A program made the translations under genes and the position numbers. Below are positions 35,787 to 45,450 of a stretch of 64,000 nucleotides of DNA, piece by piece. The DNA comes from Gammaproteobacteria bacterium. Its GTDB lineage: Bacteria; Pseudomonadota; Gammaproteobacteria; UBA4575. Numbering within the stretch: position 1 is the stretch's first letter; each line of letters begins with the position of its first letter. A model generated the notes under the pieces. It was not told the origin of the DNA. It did not search any database and was given only the letters and a program-made list of their open reading frames with translations. Where the stretch lies: the NCBI GenBank assembly GCA_011523795.1, contig WTFY01000008.1, forward strand, positions 72,955 to 136,954, read 5' to 3'.

Positions 35787-36934
35787 TGATGAAATACAAA
35801 CCGTTCATTTTCAGGTTGTTGGAAACTGACCAGGGAGGCAGGTATTTCATGTCCATCCTCCTGGCATTGATTGTGCTGGTCCTGGTGTGCAACCTTGTGG
35901 TTCCCGAGTCCTCTTCATTTCACATACCAACCTATGCAGTCACCTTGATAGGGAAGTACCTGACGTATGCACTGCTTGCCATATCGCTAGATCTGGTCTG
36001 GGGCTATCTGGGCATTTTAAGCCTGGGTCATGGCGCTTTTTTCGGTTTGGGCGGTTATGCCATGGGAATGTACCTGATGCGGCAGATTGGTGACAGGGGG
36101 GTATATGGCCACCCTGTGCTGCCTGATTTCATGGTTTTTCTGGACTACGAGGTGCTTCCGTGGTTCTGGTACGGGTTTGACCATTTCTGGTTTGCTGTGC
36201 TCATGGTGCTGCTGGTGCCTGGCATGCTGGCTTTCGTGTTCGGTTGGCTCGCATTCCGCTCGCGGGTTACCGGTGTGTATCTTTCGATCATCACGCAGGC
36301 ACTGACATATGCTCTGATGCTGGCATTTTTTCAAAATAATCTCGGATTTGGTGGAAACAATGGGTTGACAGATTTCAAGGATATTCTGGGTTTTGATCTT
36401 CGCTCGGACAAAACCCGAGTAGCCCTGTTCGTATGCTCAGCACTTGCACTATTGCTGGGATATCTTGCATGCCGGTTCATCGTGCTGTCGCGTCTTGGCA
36501 GCCTTATCATGGCGATTCGAGACTCGGAAGGCCGGGTCCGGGCCTTGGGATACCGCGATGAATACTACAAGCTTTTTGTTTTTGTTGTGGCCGCCATGCT
36601 TGCGGGAATTGCAGGTGCCTTGTACGTCCCACAGGTGGGGATTATCAACCCTGGAGAGTTTTCCCCGATTAACTCAATCGAAATGGTGATCTGGGTGGCC
36701 ATGGGTGGGCGCGGCACCCTTTACGGGGCTGCACTGGGTGCGGTGGCAGTAAATTTTGCAAAGACCTACTTTACAGCAGTAGCTCCTGAGGTGTGGTTGT
36801 TTATACTCGGAGGGTTGTTTGTCGGGGTGACCCTGTTTTTGCCACGTGGAATCGTGGGTGCAGTACAGAACATTCGTGGAATGTACAGGAATTCATCCGA
36901 AGCGGGAATTTCCCAAGAGGCGGCAAGAAAATGA
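35786..36934 (+). CDS. urtC: urea ABC transporter, permease UrtC
   Basis: A 382-residue LivM-like permease with about nine membrane helices. Motifs: LVWGYLGILSLGHGAFFGLGGYAMG and the ATPase-contact loop RDSEGRVRALGYRDEYYKLFVF. The true start is at the urtB stop (ATG 35786 or 35789), not the far longer open frame that begins inside urtB in another frame. A GGAAGGG precedes. It ends with a 4-bp ATGA overlap with urtD. Confidence 0.94.
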   Translation: MMKYKPFIFRLLETDQGGRYFMSILLALIVLVLVCNLVVPESSSFHIPTYAVTLIGKYLTYALLAISLDLVWGYLGILSLGHGAFFGLGGYAMGMYLMRQIGDRGVYGHPVLPDFMVFLDYEVLPWFWYGFDHFWFAVLMVLLVPGMLAFVFGWLAFRSRVTGVYLSIITQALTYALMLAFFQNNLGFGGNNGLTDFKDILGFDLRSDKTRVALFVCSALALLLGYLACRFIVLSRLGSLIMAIRDSEGRVRALGYRDEYYKLFVFVVAAMLAGIAGALYVPQVGIINPGEFSPINSIEMVIWVAMGGRGTLYGAALGAVAVNFAKTYFTAVAPEVWLFILGGLFVGVTLFLPRGIVGAVQNIRGMYRNSSEAGISQEAARK

Positions 36935-37728
36935 GCAACCTGAACGTGACCGAATATCCTGCCATACATGTCCCGGGCGAAAGCATCCTGTATTTGGATG
37001 GAGTATCAGTCAGCTTTGATGGTTTCAAGGCCATAGACAATCTGAGCTTGTATATCAAGAAAAATGAACTGCGCTGTATCATCGGACCGAACGGTGCAGG
37101 AAAAACCACGATGATGGACATCATTACTGGGAAAACCCGCCCGGATGCAGGACGGGTCATCTTTGGTGACATGACAGACCTGACTTCCATGAGTGAGGCA
37201 GAAATTGCAAACATGGGCATTGGCCGGAAATTCCAAAAGCCTACGGTGTTTGAAAATCACACGGTATATGACAATCTGAAACTGGCACTGAAAGGACGCC
37301 GTAGGGTATTTGAAAACCTGTTTTTCAAGTTGTCTTGTGAAGACGATGACAGGATACGGGACGTTCTGAAAACCATTGCCCTGCAGAATCATGAATGCCT
37401 TGAAGCAGGCAAACTTTCTCACGGCCAGAAACAGTGGCTTGAAATCGGCATGCTGCTCGTACAGGATCCGAAATTGTTGCTGGTGGATGAACCGGTGGCA
37501 GGTATGACGCGACAGGAAACGGAACTTACGGCAGAACTATTAACCTGGCTTGCTGAAAAGCATTCCGTTGTTGTGGTAGAGCATGATATGGAGTTTGTCC
37601 GGTCACTGGCTACCCGTGTCACCGTACTGCATCAGGGAAGTGTGCTTGCAGAAGGTTCGATAGAAAGCGTCCAGGAAAATCCCAGAGTTGTTGAAGTTTA
37701 CTTGGGTGAAGGACAATACCTGACATGA
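36931..37728 (+). CDS. urtD: urea ABC transporter, ATPase UrtD
   Basis: A 265-residue ABC ATPase of the LivG type. Walker A GPNGAGKTTMMDI, signature region LSHGQKQWLEIGMLLVQ (LSHGQ variant, normal in UrtD), Walker B LLLVDEPVAGM, and the switch histidine in VVVEHDMEFV. The start ATG 36931 overlaps the urtC stop, and its end overlaps urtE (ATGA). Pairs with UrtE to power urea import. Confidence 0.95.
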   Translation: MSNLNVTEYPAIHVPGESILYLDGVSVSFDGFKAIDNLSLYIKKNELRCIIGPNGAGKTTMMDIITGKTRPDAGRVIFGDMTDLTSMSEAEIANMGIGRKFQKPTVFENHTVYDNLKLALKGRRRVFENLFFKLSCEDDDRIRDVLKTIALQNHECLEAGKLSHGQKQWLEIGMLLVQDPKLLLVDEPVAGMTRQETELTAELLTWLAEKHSVVVVEHDMEFVRSLATRVTVLHQGSVLAEGSIESVQENPRVVEVYLGEGQYLT

Positions 37729-38417
37729 AGATCTGCAATCTTGAGCATTACTACGGTGAAAGTCATACTCTGCGTGGCGTGAACCTTGAAGTCGAGAAAG
37801 GAGCTTGTATGTGCCTGATGGGTAGAAACGGAGTAGGCAAGACCACGCTGCTGAAGTGCATAATGGGACTGGAGAAAATCAAATTCGGTGAAATCCTTTT
37901 CAAAGGCATCAAATTTTCTGGCAAACCCGCCGAGCAGCGTGCAAGATACAGGATAGGCTATGTGCCACAGGGGCGAGAGATTTTTCCACAACTCACTGTG
38001 GATGAAAACCTGCGGACTGGGTTGCTCGCATGTGCAGGCCGGAAAACATCCCTGCCTCCGCTGATTTTTGAGCTGTTTCCCGTTTTGAAAGAAATGTTGA
38101 AGCGGAAGGGAGGAGACTTGTCTGGAGGACAGCAGCAACAGCTGGCATTGGGAAGAGCTTTGGCACTTGAGCCTGAGTTATTGATTCTCGACGAACCGAC
38201 AGAAGGAATTCAGCCAAACATTGTCACGGAAATAGGGGATATCATAAACAGGCTGAACAGGGACCTGGGTCTTACGGTTTTGCTGGTCGAGCAAAAGCTG
38301 CCATTTGCCAGGAAAGTGGCAAGCCATTTTGGCATCATGGAAAAAGGAGCTGTAGTCGCTACAGGAGAAATGAGTAAACTGGACGATGGCCTTATCGATC
38401 GATATTTAAAGGTCTGA
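37725..38417 (+). CDS. urtE: urea ABC transporter, ATPase UrtE
   Basis: A 230-residue LivF-type ABC ATPase. Walker A GRNGVGKTTLLKC, YVPQGREIFPQLTV typical of this subfamily, signature LSGGQQQQLALGRAL, Walker B LLILDEPTEGIQP and switch LLVEQKLPFA. The start overlaps the urtD end by four bases. After it come a small membrane protein and ureD on the same strand with no clear terminator between, so import and hydrolysis of urea may be on one transcript. Confidence 0.95.
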   Translation: MKICNLEHYYGESHTLRGVNLEVEKGACMCLMGRNGVGKTTLLKCIMGLEKIKFGEILFKGIKFSGKPAEQRARYRIGYVPQGREIFPQLTVDENLRTGLLACAGRKTSLPPLIFELFPVLKEMLKRKGGDLSGGQQQQLALGRALALEPELLILDEPTEGIQPNIVTEIGDIINRLNRDLGLTVLLVEQKLPFARKVASHFGIMEKGAVVATGEMSKLDDGLIDRYLKV

Positions 38418-38436
38418 GCAAATTTGGAGCAGAAAT

Positions 38437-38649
38437 ATGATGCAAGTCAAATCAATATACGTACATGTTTTCTGGGTCTTCATGCTGTTGCCCGGAGCTG
38501 TGATGTCACACCCGGGTCATGGCGGGTGGTCGTCAGGATTCTTACACCAGATGCTGGACCATCCGCTTTCATTCTGGATTGCGTTGACTATCCTGATTTC
38601 TGTGCTGGTGCCTGCAGCCCGGTTCATGCGGAGTAAATTAAGGCTGTAG
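38437..38649 (+). CDS. small His-rich membrane protein between urtE and ureD
   Basis: A 70-residue protein. Residues about 7-23 form a signal peptide or first helix, then a short exposed segment SHPGHGGWSSGFLHQMLDHP, then a second helix (about 47-62) and a basic tail. The HPGHG and H-x3-DHP pattern resembles the N-terminal histidine motif of HupE/UreJ nickel permeases, but the rest of that family is missing. GGAG precedes the start, and its stop abuts the ureD start (TAGATG). By position I would guess nickel handling for urease. The function is not known. Confidence 0.75.
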   Translation: MMQVKSIYVHVFWVFMLLPGAVMSHPGHGGWSSGFLHQMLDHPLSFWIALTILISVLVPAARFMRSKLRL

Positions 38650-39504
38650 ATGTCTGCAGCTGCAGAAAGACACCCCATGTATCCCCATGGCTGGGAGGCT
38701 CAACTGCGATTCGGGCTGACTCCGAAGCAGGGCAAGACAGTCGTTAGCAGGCAAAGACACCGGGGGCCGCTGACCATGCAGAAGCCGTTTCATCCTGAAT
38801 CCGATGGAACTTGCCATGCCTATATCCTCCACCCGCCAGGTGGAGTAGTGGGAGGAGATTCACTGGATATAGAATTGACATGTGATGCAGGAGCCCGTGC
38901 ACTCATCACGACCCCAGCGGCGAACAAGTTTTATCGGTCAAATGGCATGACTGCCACGCAAAGGCACGAACTCAGGGTACTGGGTACTGCCTGTCTGGAA
39001 TGGTTGCCTCAGGAAACCATATTGTTCGAGGGTACAAAGGTAAATTCCAGTACAAAAGTCTACCTGGAGGACCAAGCCAGTTTCATAGGGTGGGAAATTG
39101 TAAGTGTGGGACGCCCGGCATGTAACGAAGGATTTACCAGAGGCAGTTACCGGCAAAGCTTCGAGATTTGGAGGAGGTCTGAACCCCTAATGATTGATCG
39201 TATCAACCTGCAAGATTGTTCAGAAATTTTGAATGCGCAGTGGGGTCTTCGCCAAAGACCCGTCATGGGCCTGATGGTGGTCTCAGGTGACGAGGAGGTA
39301 CTGGAAAAAGCTCAGGACTCTGCACGTAACCTGGTTGAAAATCCAGGTTGTACCAGCGTTACCGTAACAGGTTCTGTCTTGTTGTGCCGCGCTCTCGACA
39401 CCAGTGCTATGGCTGTGCGGAATCTGTTCATTGATGTCTGGAAGGTTATTCGGCCTGTTGTGCTGGGGAAGTGGCCGTGCGAACCGAGAATCTGGGCAAC
39501 CTGA
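38650..39504 (+). CDS. ureD: urease accessory protein UreD (UreH)
   Basis: A 284-residue UreD-family scaffold protein that binds apo-urease and, with UreF and UreG, forms the complex through which nickel reaches the active site. Family features: LRFGLTPKQGKTVV, HPPGGVVGGDSLDIEL, TTPAANKFYRS and LEWLPQETILFEG. Start directly after the small ORF (TAGATG). The normal length is about 270-290. Confidence 0.93.
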   Translation: MSAAAERHPMYPHGWEAQLRFGLTPKQGKTVVSRQRHRGPLTMQKPFHPESDGTCHAYILHPPGGVVGGDSLDIELTCDAGARALITTPAANKFYRSNGMTATQRHELRVLGTACLEWLPQETILFEGTKVNSSTKVYLEDQASFIGWEIVSVGRPACNEGFTRGSYRQSFEIWRRSEPLMIDRINLQDCSEILNAQWGLRQRPVMGLMVVSGDEEVLEKAQDSARNLVENPGCTSVTVTGSVLLCRALDTSAMAVRNLFIDVWKVIRPVVLGKWPCEPRIWAT

Positions 39505-39525
39505 GTCTGATGCGAAGGAGCTGAC

Positions 39526-39828
39526 ATGGAGCTTTCACCCCGGGAAAAAGACAAGCTTTTGATTTTCGCAGCAGGCCTGCTTGCAGAAAAAAGAAAAGCC
39601 AAAGGCATCCGGCTCAATTATCCGGAGGCGGTCGCATACATTTCAGCGGCCATACTGGAGGCAGCAAGGGAAGGCAGGACCGTTGCAGAATGCATGGCCT
39701 ACGGGCGTACCCTGCTGACCACGGAAGATGTAATGGAAGGCATTGCAGATTTGGTGCATGAAGTTCAGGTGGAAGCCACTTTTCCAGACGGCACCAAGCT
39801 GGTTACCGTGCATAATCCGATTGTTTGA
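39526..39828 (+). CDS. ureA: urease subunit gamma
   Basis: A 100-residue gamma subunit: [23 protein letters not shown] start, [13 protein letters not shown], and [21 protein letters not shown]. It is the full family length. It overlaps nothing; ureB begins 17 bases later. Confidence 0.97.
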   Translation: MELSPREKDKLLIFAAGLLAEKRKAKGIRLNYPEAVAYISAAILEAAREGRTVAECMAYGRTLLTTEDVMEGIADLVHEVQVEATFPDGTKLVTVHNPIV

Positions 39829-39845
39829 GTGTGGGAGGTTCCTTC

Positions 39846-40169
39846 GTGAAACCGGGTGAACTGATTGCAGCAGAAGGCGAAAGGGAACTCAACGAGGGCC
39901 GGGCTACCTGTACGGTGTCCGTTGCCAACACAGGAGACCGTCCCATTCAGGTGGGCTCACATTACCATTTTTATGAGACCAACCCTGCGCTTGAATTTGA
40001 TCGTGAGATGGCCCGGGGCAAACGCCTCGATATCCCTGCGGGTACTGCTGTCCGGTTTGAACCAGGGCAAAGCCGTACCGTAATCCTGGTTGACGTGGCG
40101 GGAACCAGAACCGTATACGGGTTCAATGCAAAAGTGATGGGTCCGCTGGATGGTCATGGCACGGAGTGA
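39846..40169 (+). CDS. ureB: urease subunit beta
   Basis: A 107-residue beta subunit. I start it at GTG 39846 ([11 protein letters not shown]), because GGGAGG at 39833-39838 is seven bases upstream and beta subunits start M-x-PGE. A TTG at 39825 would extend it but places the ribosome site inside the gene. Family features: [17 protein letters not shown] and [14 protein letters not shown]. Confidence 0.96.
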   Translation: MKPGELIAAEGERELNEGRATCTVSVANTGDRPIQVGSHYHFYETNPALEFDREMARGKRLDIPAGTAVRFEPGQSRTVILVDVAGTRTVYGFNAKVMGPLDGHGTE

Positions 40170-40174
40170 CAGGC

Positions 40175-41878
40175 ATGGCTAAGATCTCAAAACAGGCTTA
40201 CGCAGAGATGTACGGACCAACCGTAGGTGACCGGTTGAGACTTGCCGATACGGAGTTACTGATTGAGGCAGAGAAGGACTTTGCTGTGTACGGAGAAGAG
40301 GTGAAGTTCGGGGGCGGCAAGGTCATACGCGACGGGATGGGTCAAAGCCAGGTTTCCAGCAAGGAGGCCGTGGACACGGTCATTACCAATGCCCTGATTG
40401 TGGATTTCTGGGGAATCGTCAAGGCTGATGTGGGAATCAAGAATGGAAGGATTGCAGGTATCGGGAAAGCTGGAAATCCTGATGTGCAGCCGGGAGTCAG
40501 TATTCTGATCGGACCAGGTACCGAAGCCATTGCAGGGGAAGGCCTGATATTGACGGCGGGAGGTATTGATGCGCACATACATTTTATCTGTCCGCAACAG
40601 GTTGAAGATGCACTGATGTCCGGGATTACCACCATGATTGGCGGAGGGACAGGTCCAGCAACCGGCACCAATGCAACTACTTGCACGCCAGGTCCTTGGA
40701 ATATTCATCGTATGCTGGAGGCGGCTGACAGCTTGCCTATGAACCTGGGATTTTTGGGAAAAGGCAATGCCAGCTTGCCAGAGGCACTCAATGAACAGCT
40801 TGAAGCCGGCGCTATGGGGCTCAAGCTGCATGAAGACTGGGGCACGACACCGGCAGCCATAGACAACTGTCTGGATGTTGCTGAGACACATGACGTACAG
40901 GTGGCTATTCATACTGATACATTGAATGAGTCAGGTTTTGTCGAAGACACTATCGCAGCATTCAGGGACCGTGCAATTCACACCTACCATACGGAGGGTG
41001 CAGGGGGAGGACATGCACCGGATATCATTCGTGTGTGTGGATTGGCCAACGTTTTGCCATCCAGCACCAATCCTACTCGGCCTTACACGGTAAATACCAT
41101 TGATGAACACCTGGATATGTTGATGGTTTGTCATCATCTGGATCCGAAAATTCCTGAAGATGTTGCTTTTGCCGAGTCGCGTATACGGAAGGAAACTATC
41201 GCCGCAGAGGACATCCTGCATGATCTGGGCGCATTCAGCATGATTGCCTCGGATTCGCAGGCAATGGGGCGCGTGGGCGAAGTCATCACACGCACTTGGC
41301 AGACGGCAAACAAGATGAAAGTACAGCGTGGAGCGCTGAAGGAAGACAGTGACCACAATGATAATTTCAGGGTCCGGCGTTATATCGCCAAGTACACTAT
41401 CAATCCTGCCATAACACATGGTGTTGCAAACGAAGTGGGATCGGTTGAAGTTGGCAAACTGGCTGATCTGGTACTGTGGAAGCCGCCGTTTTTTGGTGTG
41501 AAGCCCTCACTTATCCTGAAAGGGGGGTTCATAGTTGCAGCACCAATGGGTGATCCGAATGCATCCATCCCGACACCGCAGCCTGTGCATTACCGGTACA
41601 TGTTTGGTGCCCAGCCCAAACCTACAGCCTCTACCTCGCTGACCTTTGTTTCGAAAGCAGCGCTGGATGCCGGTATCAAGGATCAGCTGCGGTTAGAAAA
41701 GAGGGTCGCCGCTGTCTCCCATACCCGTACGATCAGGAAAAAAGACCTGCTCTTGAACACTTACCAGCCTGATATGAAAGTGGACCCACAAACCTATGAA
41801 GTACGCGCTGATGGCAAATTGCTGACCTGTGAACCTGCAGTCTCCGTTCCATTGGCGCAAAGATACTTCTTGTTCTGA
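40175..41878 (+). CDS. ureC: urease subunit alpha
   Basis: A 567-residue catalytic subunit that hydrolyses urea to ammonia and carbamate using two nickel ions. Residue numbering matches Klebsiella urease exactly: nickel ligands His134, His136, His246, His272 and Asp360, the carbamylated Lys217 (GLKLHED), and the flap Cys319 and His320 (MVCHHL). Start ATG 40175 follows CGGAG by eight bases; GTG 40166 is in frame but lies before it. All catalytic residues are intact, so the enzyme should be active once loaded with nickel. Confidence 0.98.
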   Translation: MAKISKQAYAEMYGPTVGDRLRLADTELLIEAEKDFAVYGEEVKFGGGKVIRDGMGQSQVSSKEAVDTVITNALIVDFWGIVKADVGIKNGRIAGIGKAGNPDVQPGVSILIGPGTEAIAGEGLILTAGGIDAHIHFICPQQVEDALMSGITTMIGGGTGPATGTNATTCTPGPWNIHRMLEAADSLPMNLGFLGKGNASLPEALNEQLEAGAMGLKLHEDWGTTPAAIDNCLDVAETHDVQVAIHTDTLNESGFVEDTIAAFRDRAIHTYHTEGAGGGHAPDIIRVCGLANVLPSSTNPTRPYTVNTIDEHLDMLMVCHHLDPKIPEDVAFAESRIRKETIAAEDILHDLGAFSMIASDSQAMGRVGEVITRTWQTANKMKVQRGALKEDSDHNDNFRVRRYIAKYTINPAITHGVANEVGSVEVGKLADLVLWKPPFFGVKPSLILKGGFIVAAPMGDPNASIPTPQPVHYRYMFGAQPKPTASTSLTFVSKAALDAGIKDQLRLEKRVAAVSHTRTIRKKDLLLNTYQPDMKVDPQTYEVRADGKLLTCEPAVSVPLAQRYFLF

Positions 41879-41885
41879 ATTTCTG

Positions 41886-42362
41886 ATGCTGTTGCTGACT
41901 GAACGTGTTGATTCTGGGTATCACCATAGTCACACGATGACTCTGGACTATGAACGACGCCAGAAAGCGAGGTTCAGGGCCAGATCCGACAGTGGTGAAG
42001 AAATGGGTGTCATGTTACCCAGGGGGTCGATATTGCGTGCAGGTGATTGTCTGCGAAGTGAAGACGGCACCGTGACTGTGAAAGTCATTGCCGCACTGCA
42101 AGAAGTATCGGTGGTACGAAGTCCTGACAGGCTGTTGCAGGAAAGGGCCTGTTATCACCTGGGTAACCGGCATGTGCCTTTGCAGATTGTCACGGACTGC
42201 CTTGTGTACCAGAGAGATCGTGTGCTGGATGAAATGGTGGAAAAACTGGGACTTACCGTTTCACATGAAATGCTTTCCTTTGAACCAGAACCAGGCGCTT
42301 ACCAGAATCATGTGCATTCATACGTCCCTGCCCAAGGCAAGAGCAGCAGAAATGCCAGATAA
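41886..42362 (+). CDS. ureE: urease accessory protein UreE (nickel chaperone)
   Basis: A 158-residue UreE with the N-terminal peptide-binding domain (MGVMLPRGSILRAGD) and the metal-binding domain (ACYHLGNRHVPLQ, with the conserved central His). The C-terminus lacks a His-rich tail; only HVHSY is present, so it would bind few nickel ions. Start at ATG 41886; a longer frame begins inside ureC. No good ribosome site, suggesting coupling to ureC. Confidence 0.93.
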   Translation: MLLLTERVDSGYHHSHTMTLDYERRQKARFRARSDSGEEMGVMLPRGSILRAGDCLRSEDGTVTVKVIAALQEVSVVRSPDRLLQERACYHLGNRHVPLQIVTDCLVYQRDRVLDEMVEKLGLTVSHEMLSFEPEPGAYQNHVHSYVPAQGKSSRNAR

Positions 42363-42375
42363 GGCATCAAATGGC

Positions 42376-43038
42376 ATGGCCAACCTGAACCTGATGCGCC
42401 TGACCAGCCCGTCACTGCCGATAGGTGCGTATGCCTATTCCCAGGGTCTCGAATTTGCCTGTGATCAGGGCTGGATACATGATCAGGTCAGTGCCCGGGA
42501 CTGGATTGGGGGACTGCTGCGAAATACGCAGGCCTGCCTCGATGTCCCTGTTTTGGGTCGGCTATTCGATGCCTGGAGCGTGTGTTCTACGGGGAAAGTG
42601 GAATACTGGAGTCGCTTTCTGCTTGCCTGCCGTGAATCCAGTGAACTGCGAAGCGAGGATCGCCATCTCGGAAATGCCTTGTTCAGGCTCCTTGCAGACC
42701 TAAAGATTTGGCAGGGAGAGGAAATCGTGAATGTGCCCTGGGCCACCTATGCTGCTGCATTCTCACTTGCGGCAGTGCAGTGGCATGTCAGCAAAACAGA
42801 TACGTGCATTGGGTATCTGTGGGCCTGGTGCGAAAATCAGGTAAATGCTGCCGTCAAACTTGTTCCGCTGGGCCAGACGGATGGTCAGCGTCTGGTATCG
42901 TCCCTGATCCATGAGGTCCCGACCTTGGTTCGAACAGGGCTGGAACTGGGAGACGATGATATAGCTGGCACTTCAGTCGGGCTTGGGATTGCCAGTGCAA
43001 ATCATGAACTACAGTATTCGAGATTATTCAGATCGTAG
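42376..43038 (+). CDS. ureF: urease accessory protein UreF
   Basis: A UreF-family protein that acts with UreD and UreG in nickel insertion. Family features: MRLTSPSLPIGAYAYSQGLE near the start, and SVGLGIASANHELQYSRLFRS at the end. I place the start at ATG 42376 (220 residues); ATG 42352 would overlap ureE and add eight residues. The much longer frame from 42088 lies within ureE. Confidence 0.93.
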   Translation: MANLNLMRLTSPSLPIGAYAYSQGLEFACDQGWIHDQVSARDWIGGLLRNTQACLDVPVLGRLFDAWSVCSTGKVEYWSRFLLACRESSELRSEDRHLGNALFRLLADLKIWQGEEIVNVPWATYAAAFSLAAVQWHVSKTDTCIGYLWAWCENQVNAAVKLVPLGQTDGQRLVSSLIHEVPTLVRTGLELGDDDIAGTSVGLGIASANHELQYSRLFRS

Positions 43039-43045
43039 GTGCTGA

Positions 43046-43666
43046 ATGCCGAGACAGATATTGAGAATAGGGGTAGGTGGGCCGGTTGGCTCGGGCAAAA
43101 CGGCATTATTGAATTCGTTGTGCACAGCCTTGCGTGACCGGTTTGAGATAGGTGTAGTAACCAACGACATCTATACTCGGGAAGATGCTGAGTTCCTGAT
43201 CCGGCATAAAGCTCTTCCTGAGGAGCGTATCAGAGGGGTTGAAACGGGGGGTTGTCCGCATACTGCCATCCGCGAGGATGCCTCAATCAATCTGGCTGCA
43301 GTACACGAGCTTTGCGAAGAGTTTCCTGAACTGGATTTCGTGCTGGTGGAAAGCGGTGGGGACAATTTGAGTGCTACCTTCAGCCCTGAACTTTCTGACC
43401 TGACGATATACGTGATTGATGTTGCTGCAGGAGACAAGATTCCACGCAAGGGAGGGCCAGGAATTACCAAGTCTGATCTGCTGGTAATTAACAAAACAGA
43501 CCTGGCACCCATGGTTGGTGCATCGCTTGAAGTCATGGAACGTGATGCGAAAAAAATGCGGGGTGACAGACCGTTTGTGTTTACCAACCTGAAGCGTCAG
43601 GAAGGGCTTGAAGAGATCATCCGGTTTATATGTTCAGAGGGGATGTTGAGTGAAGGTGACAGCTGA
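43046..43666 (+). CDS. ureG: urease accessory GTPase UreG
   Basis: A 206-residue SIMIBI GTPase that powers nickel insertion. P-loop [12 protein letters not shown], the nickel-binding CPH motif in [13 protein letters not shown], and the NKTDLAP guanine specificity motif. Full length. It is the last gene of the ure cluster; an imperfect inverted repeat (around 43671-43724, GTGAAGTC / GATTTCAC outer arms) follows before the convergent secreted-protein gene. Confidence 0.97.
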   Translation: MPRQILRIGVGGPVGSGKTALLNSLCTALRDRFEIGVVTNDIYTREDAEFLIRHKALPEERIRGVETGGCPHTAIREDASINLAAVHELCEEFPELDFVLVESGGDNLSATFSPELSDLTIYVIDVAAGDKIPRKGGPGITKSDLLVINKTDLAPMVGASLEVMERDAKKMRGDRPFVFTNLKRQEGLEEIIRFICSEGMLSEGDS

Positions 43667-43769
43667 ATCTTGTGAAGTCAGCTATTACGTAGTGAGCATG
43701 GAATACCTTACGTAGATTTCACAATTTTCTGAAGATATGGCCTGCTCTCAGGCTCTTGCAGTTGACAAG

Positions 43770-44276
43770 CTAGGGCTTGTGCCACTTGCAGTGTTCGGCA
43801 GTATTGGTAGTCCAGTTGTCTTCAAGGTATTCGACCTGGTACTCGCAACTGCCTTTCACGCCGGCAAATTTTCCAGTACCACCAAGGAACTTCCATCGGC
43901 CAGTACCGCCACCACCCGTATCAGTATTACCCCCGCTTCTGTCGGCTCCTATGTAAAGCTTGTCGTTTGAAACATCTGTCACGGTACAGTGTGCTTCCAG
44001 GCTGTACTCACTGTCAGATCTTTTGGCATAGACCAGGCACGAAGAAAGGCCTTGTGTACCTGCGGTAAACGGAGCACCGCTGCTTTCGAAGAAAGTTGTT
44101 GTCCCGTTGAGGGTTCCTACTGTGATGGACCGCCCGGGTCGTTCCAGTGTCGTGTAGTTCCTTTGCCAGCTGCTGAACATGCTGAAGCTACCGTTTTCAC
44201 CAGCCGAGGTGCTTTGTACCGTACTGAGTATTACCGCCAAGATCAGCGCAGTCGAGATTTGCTTGAATGAAAGCAC
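43770..44276 (-). CDS. secreted hypothetical protein
   Basis: A 168-residue protein with a clear signal peptide (hydrophobic to about residue 25, STSAG). The mature part has two cysteine pairs' worth of Cys, many Thr/Gly residues and the RSGGNTDTGGGGTGRWKFLGGTGKF region. It may form a beta-rich domain like small lipocalin/allene-oxide-cyclase-type barrels, but I do not recognise the family with confidence. The glycine-rich GTGKFAGVKGS segment is characteristic of that DUF group. It is alone, convergent with ureG. No function can be assigned. Confidence 0.75.
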   Translation of the reverse strand: MLSFKQISTALILAVILSTVQSTSAGENGSFSMFSSWQRNYTTLERPGRSITVGTLNGTTTFFESSGAPFTAGTQGLSSCLVYAKRSDSEYSLEAHCTVTDVSNDKLYIGADRSGGNTDTGGGGTGRWKFLGGTGKFAGVKGSCEYQVEYLEDNWTTNTAEHCKWHKP

Positions 44277-44542
44277 GTGTTTCTCCTGTGTGTCAGGCTG
44301 ACAAGTGATGATAACACCAGTTCTGCGACCGGTTTTACTACCAGGATACGCCTGTAGCAGATTTTCTCACAAGGGATACAAACCTTGCGATTTGAATCCC
44401 AGTTCTGCTCACTGGAAACAGGGAATGAAGTAATTTGATTGTTTCCAGCAACCCTGATGGGGCTACATGTTACGGTGCGAGTAGACCAGCGTGCAGTAGA
44501 CTGGTACGGAATCATAGGAGGGAAAACCCTTTACAGTCGGCT

Positions 44543-45244
44543 TCAGCCTCCCGCAGAGCTTTCCCTGTTTCCTCCAAAACGTGTGTACAGCAGCGCAGAA
44601 AGGATGCCAAGCACTATCCAGAATACTGCATTGGTAATCAGTGTCGCGGCAATGAATGCATTTCTCAGTTCATCAGGTGCCAACCCCCCGTGACGTTCAG
44701 GTTGAGGTGCTCCAAACAGGTGTGGCAAAACAAGCAAGGCTACCCCGATGAGTTTCAGGTAGCGGTTCGGCTGAAAGGCGATTATCCAGAAACCTGCAGC
44801 AGTCACAATCACGGTCAAGATCCACCATACCTGTCGCTGCCCAAGTCCAGCCGCAGCATCACCCGGTAGTTCAGGAGGCAGTCCCAGTGCGGGTGCAAGG
44901 TGGAACGCTGCAAACCCTGCGAGTCCCCAAAGGATGCCGTATTGCCAGGTAATTTTCTTGCGCATGGCATAACATGCCGTCAACAGCAGCCCGAAGCCAA
45001 TACCCACAAGCATGCTGTTGAACACTGTCCATAGGGTCCTTTCCAAACCGTCTTCAGGTCCCCATGCTTCCTCTTCATCTCCTGCTTCATGGGCGGTTTC
45101 CTCTCCTTCATCCCCACCCGATTCGTAGGTCTCCGCTTCGAGAATCATGGGGACCACAGAAAATTGCTGAATACTTCCAAGTACCAGTCCCGATAGCCCA
45201 CCGGCAATCAGGGCCGTCAGGAGTATCGTGTTAAAGGTCTTCAC
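44543..45244 (-). CDS. cbtA: CbtA-family predicted cobalt transporter subunit
   Basis: A 233-residue integral membrane protein with about five helices, plus an acidic/His segment (residues 44-66, rich in Glu and Asp) between helices 1 and 2. It belongs to the CbtA family, found with cobalamin genes or cobalt enzymes and predicted to take up Co2+. It lies eight bases after cbtB on the same strand. Here no cobalamin genes are nearby, but cobalt-dependent thiocyanate hydrolase is 6-8 kb away. Transport activity is inferred from the family. Confidence 0.88.
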   Translation of the reverse strand: MKTFNTILLTALIAGGLSGLVLGSIQQFSVVPMILEAETYESGGDEGEETAHEAGDEEEAWGPEDGLERTLWTVFNSMLVGIGFGLLLTACYAMRKKITWQYGILWGLAGFAAFHLAPALGLPPELPGDAAAGLGQRQVWWILTVIVTAAGFWIIAFQPNRYLKLIGVALLVLPHLFGAPQPERHGGLAPDELRNAFIAATLITNAVFWIVLGILSALLYTRFGGNRESSAGG

Positions 45245-45252
45245 GTTGGAAT

Positions 45253-45450
45253 TCAGTGGCAGGGGAAGGCAAGCGCATGCCGCAGGTCATGCGCTGCATT
45301 GTGAATTACTTCTGACCCAGCCAAACCCACTCCTGAAATGATCAGTGTTCCGATCAGAAGGGCTGCAGAGACTGCAAAAACAGTTGCTGATGGAAAAGCA
45401 CTTGCTTGACCTTGGTCGAGCAAGGATTTCGTGTTTTGTTCCGTATTCAT
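45253..45450 (-). CDS. cbtB: CbtB-family small cobalt transporter subunit
   Basis: A 65-residue single-helix protein. The tail HNAAHDLRHALAFPCH is the CbtB histidine signature, which probably binds metal at the cell surface. It heads the cbtB-cbtA pair. A second CbtB is found at 57248. No cobalamin riboswitch was recognised in the 330 bp upstream. Confidence 0.9.
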   Translation of the reverse strand: MNTEQNTKSLLDQGQASAFPSATVFAVSAALLIGTLIISGVGLAGSEVIHNAAHDLRHALAFPCH

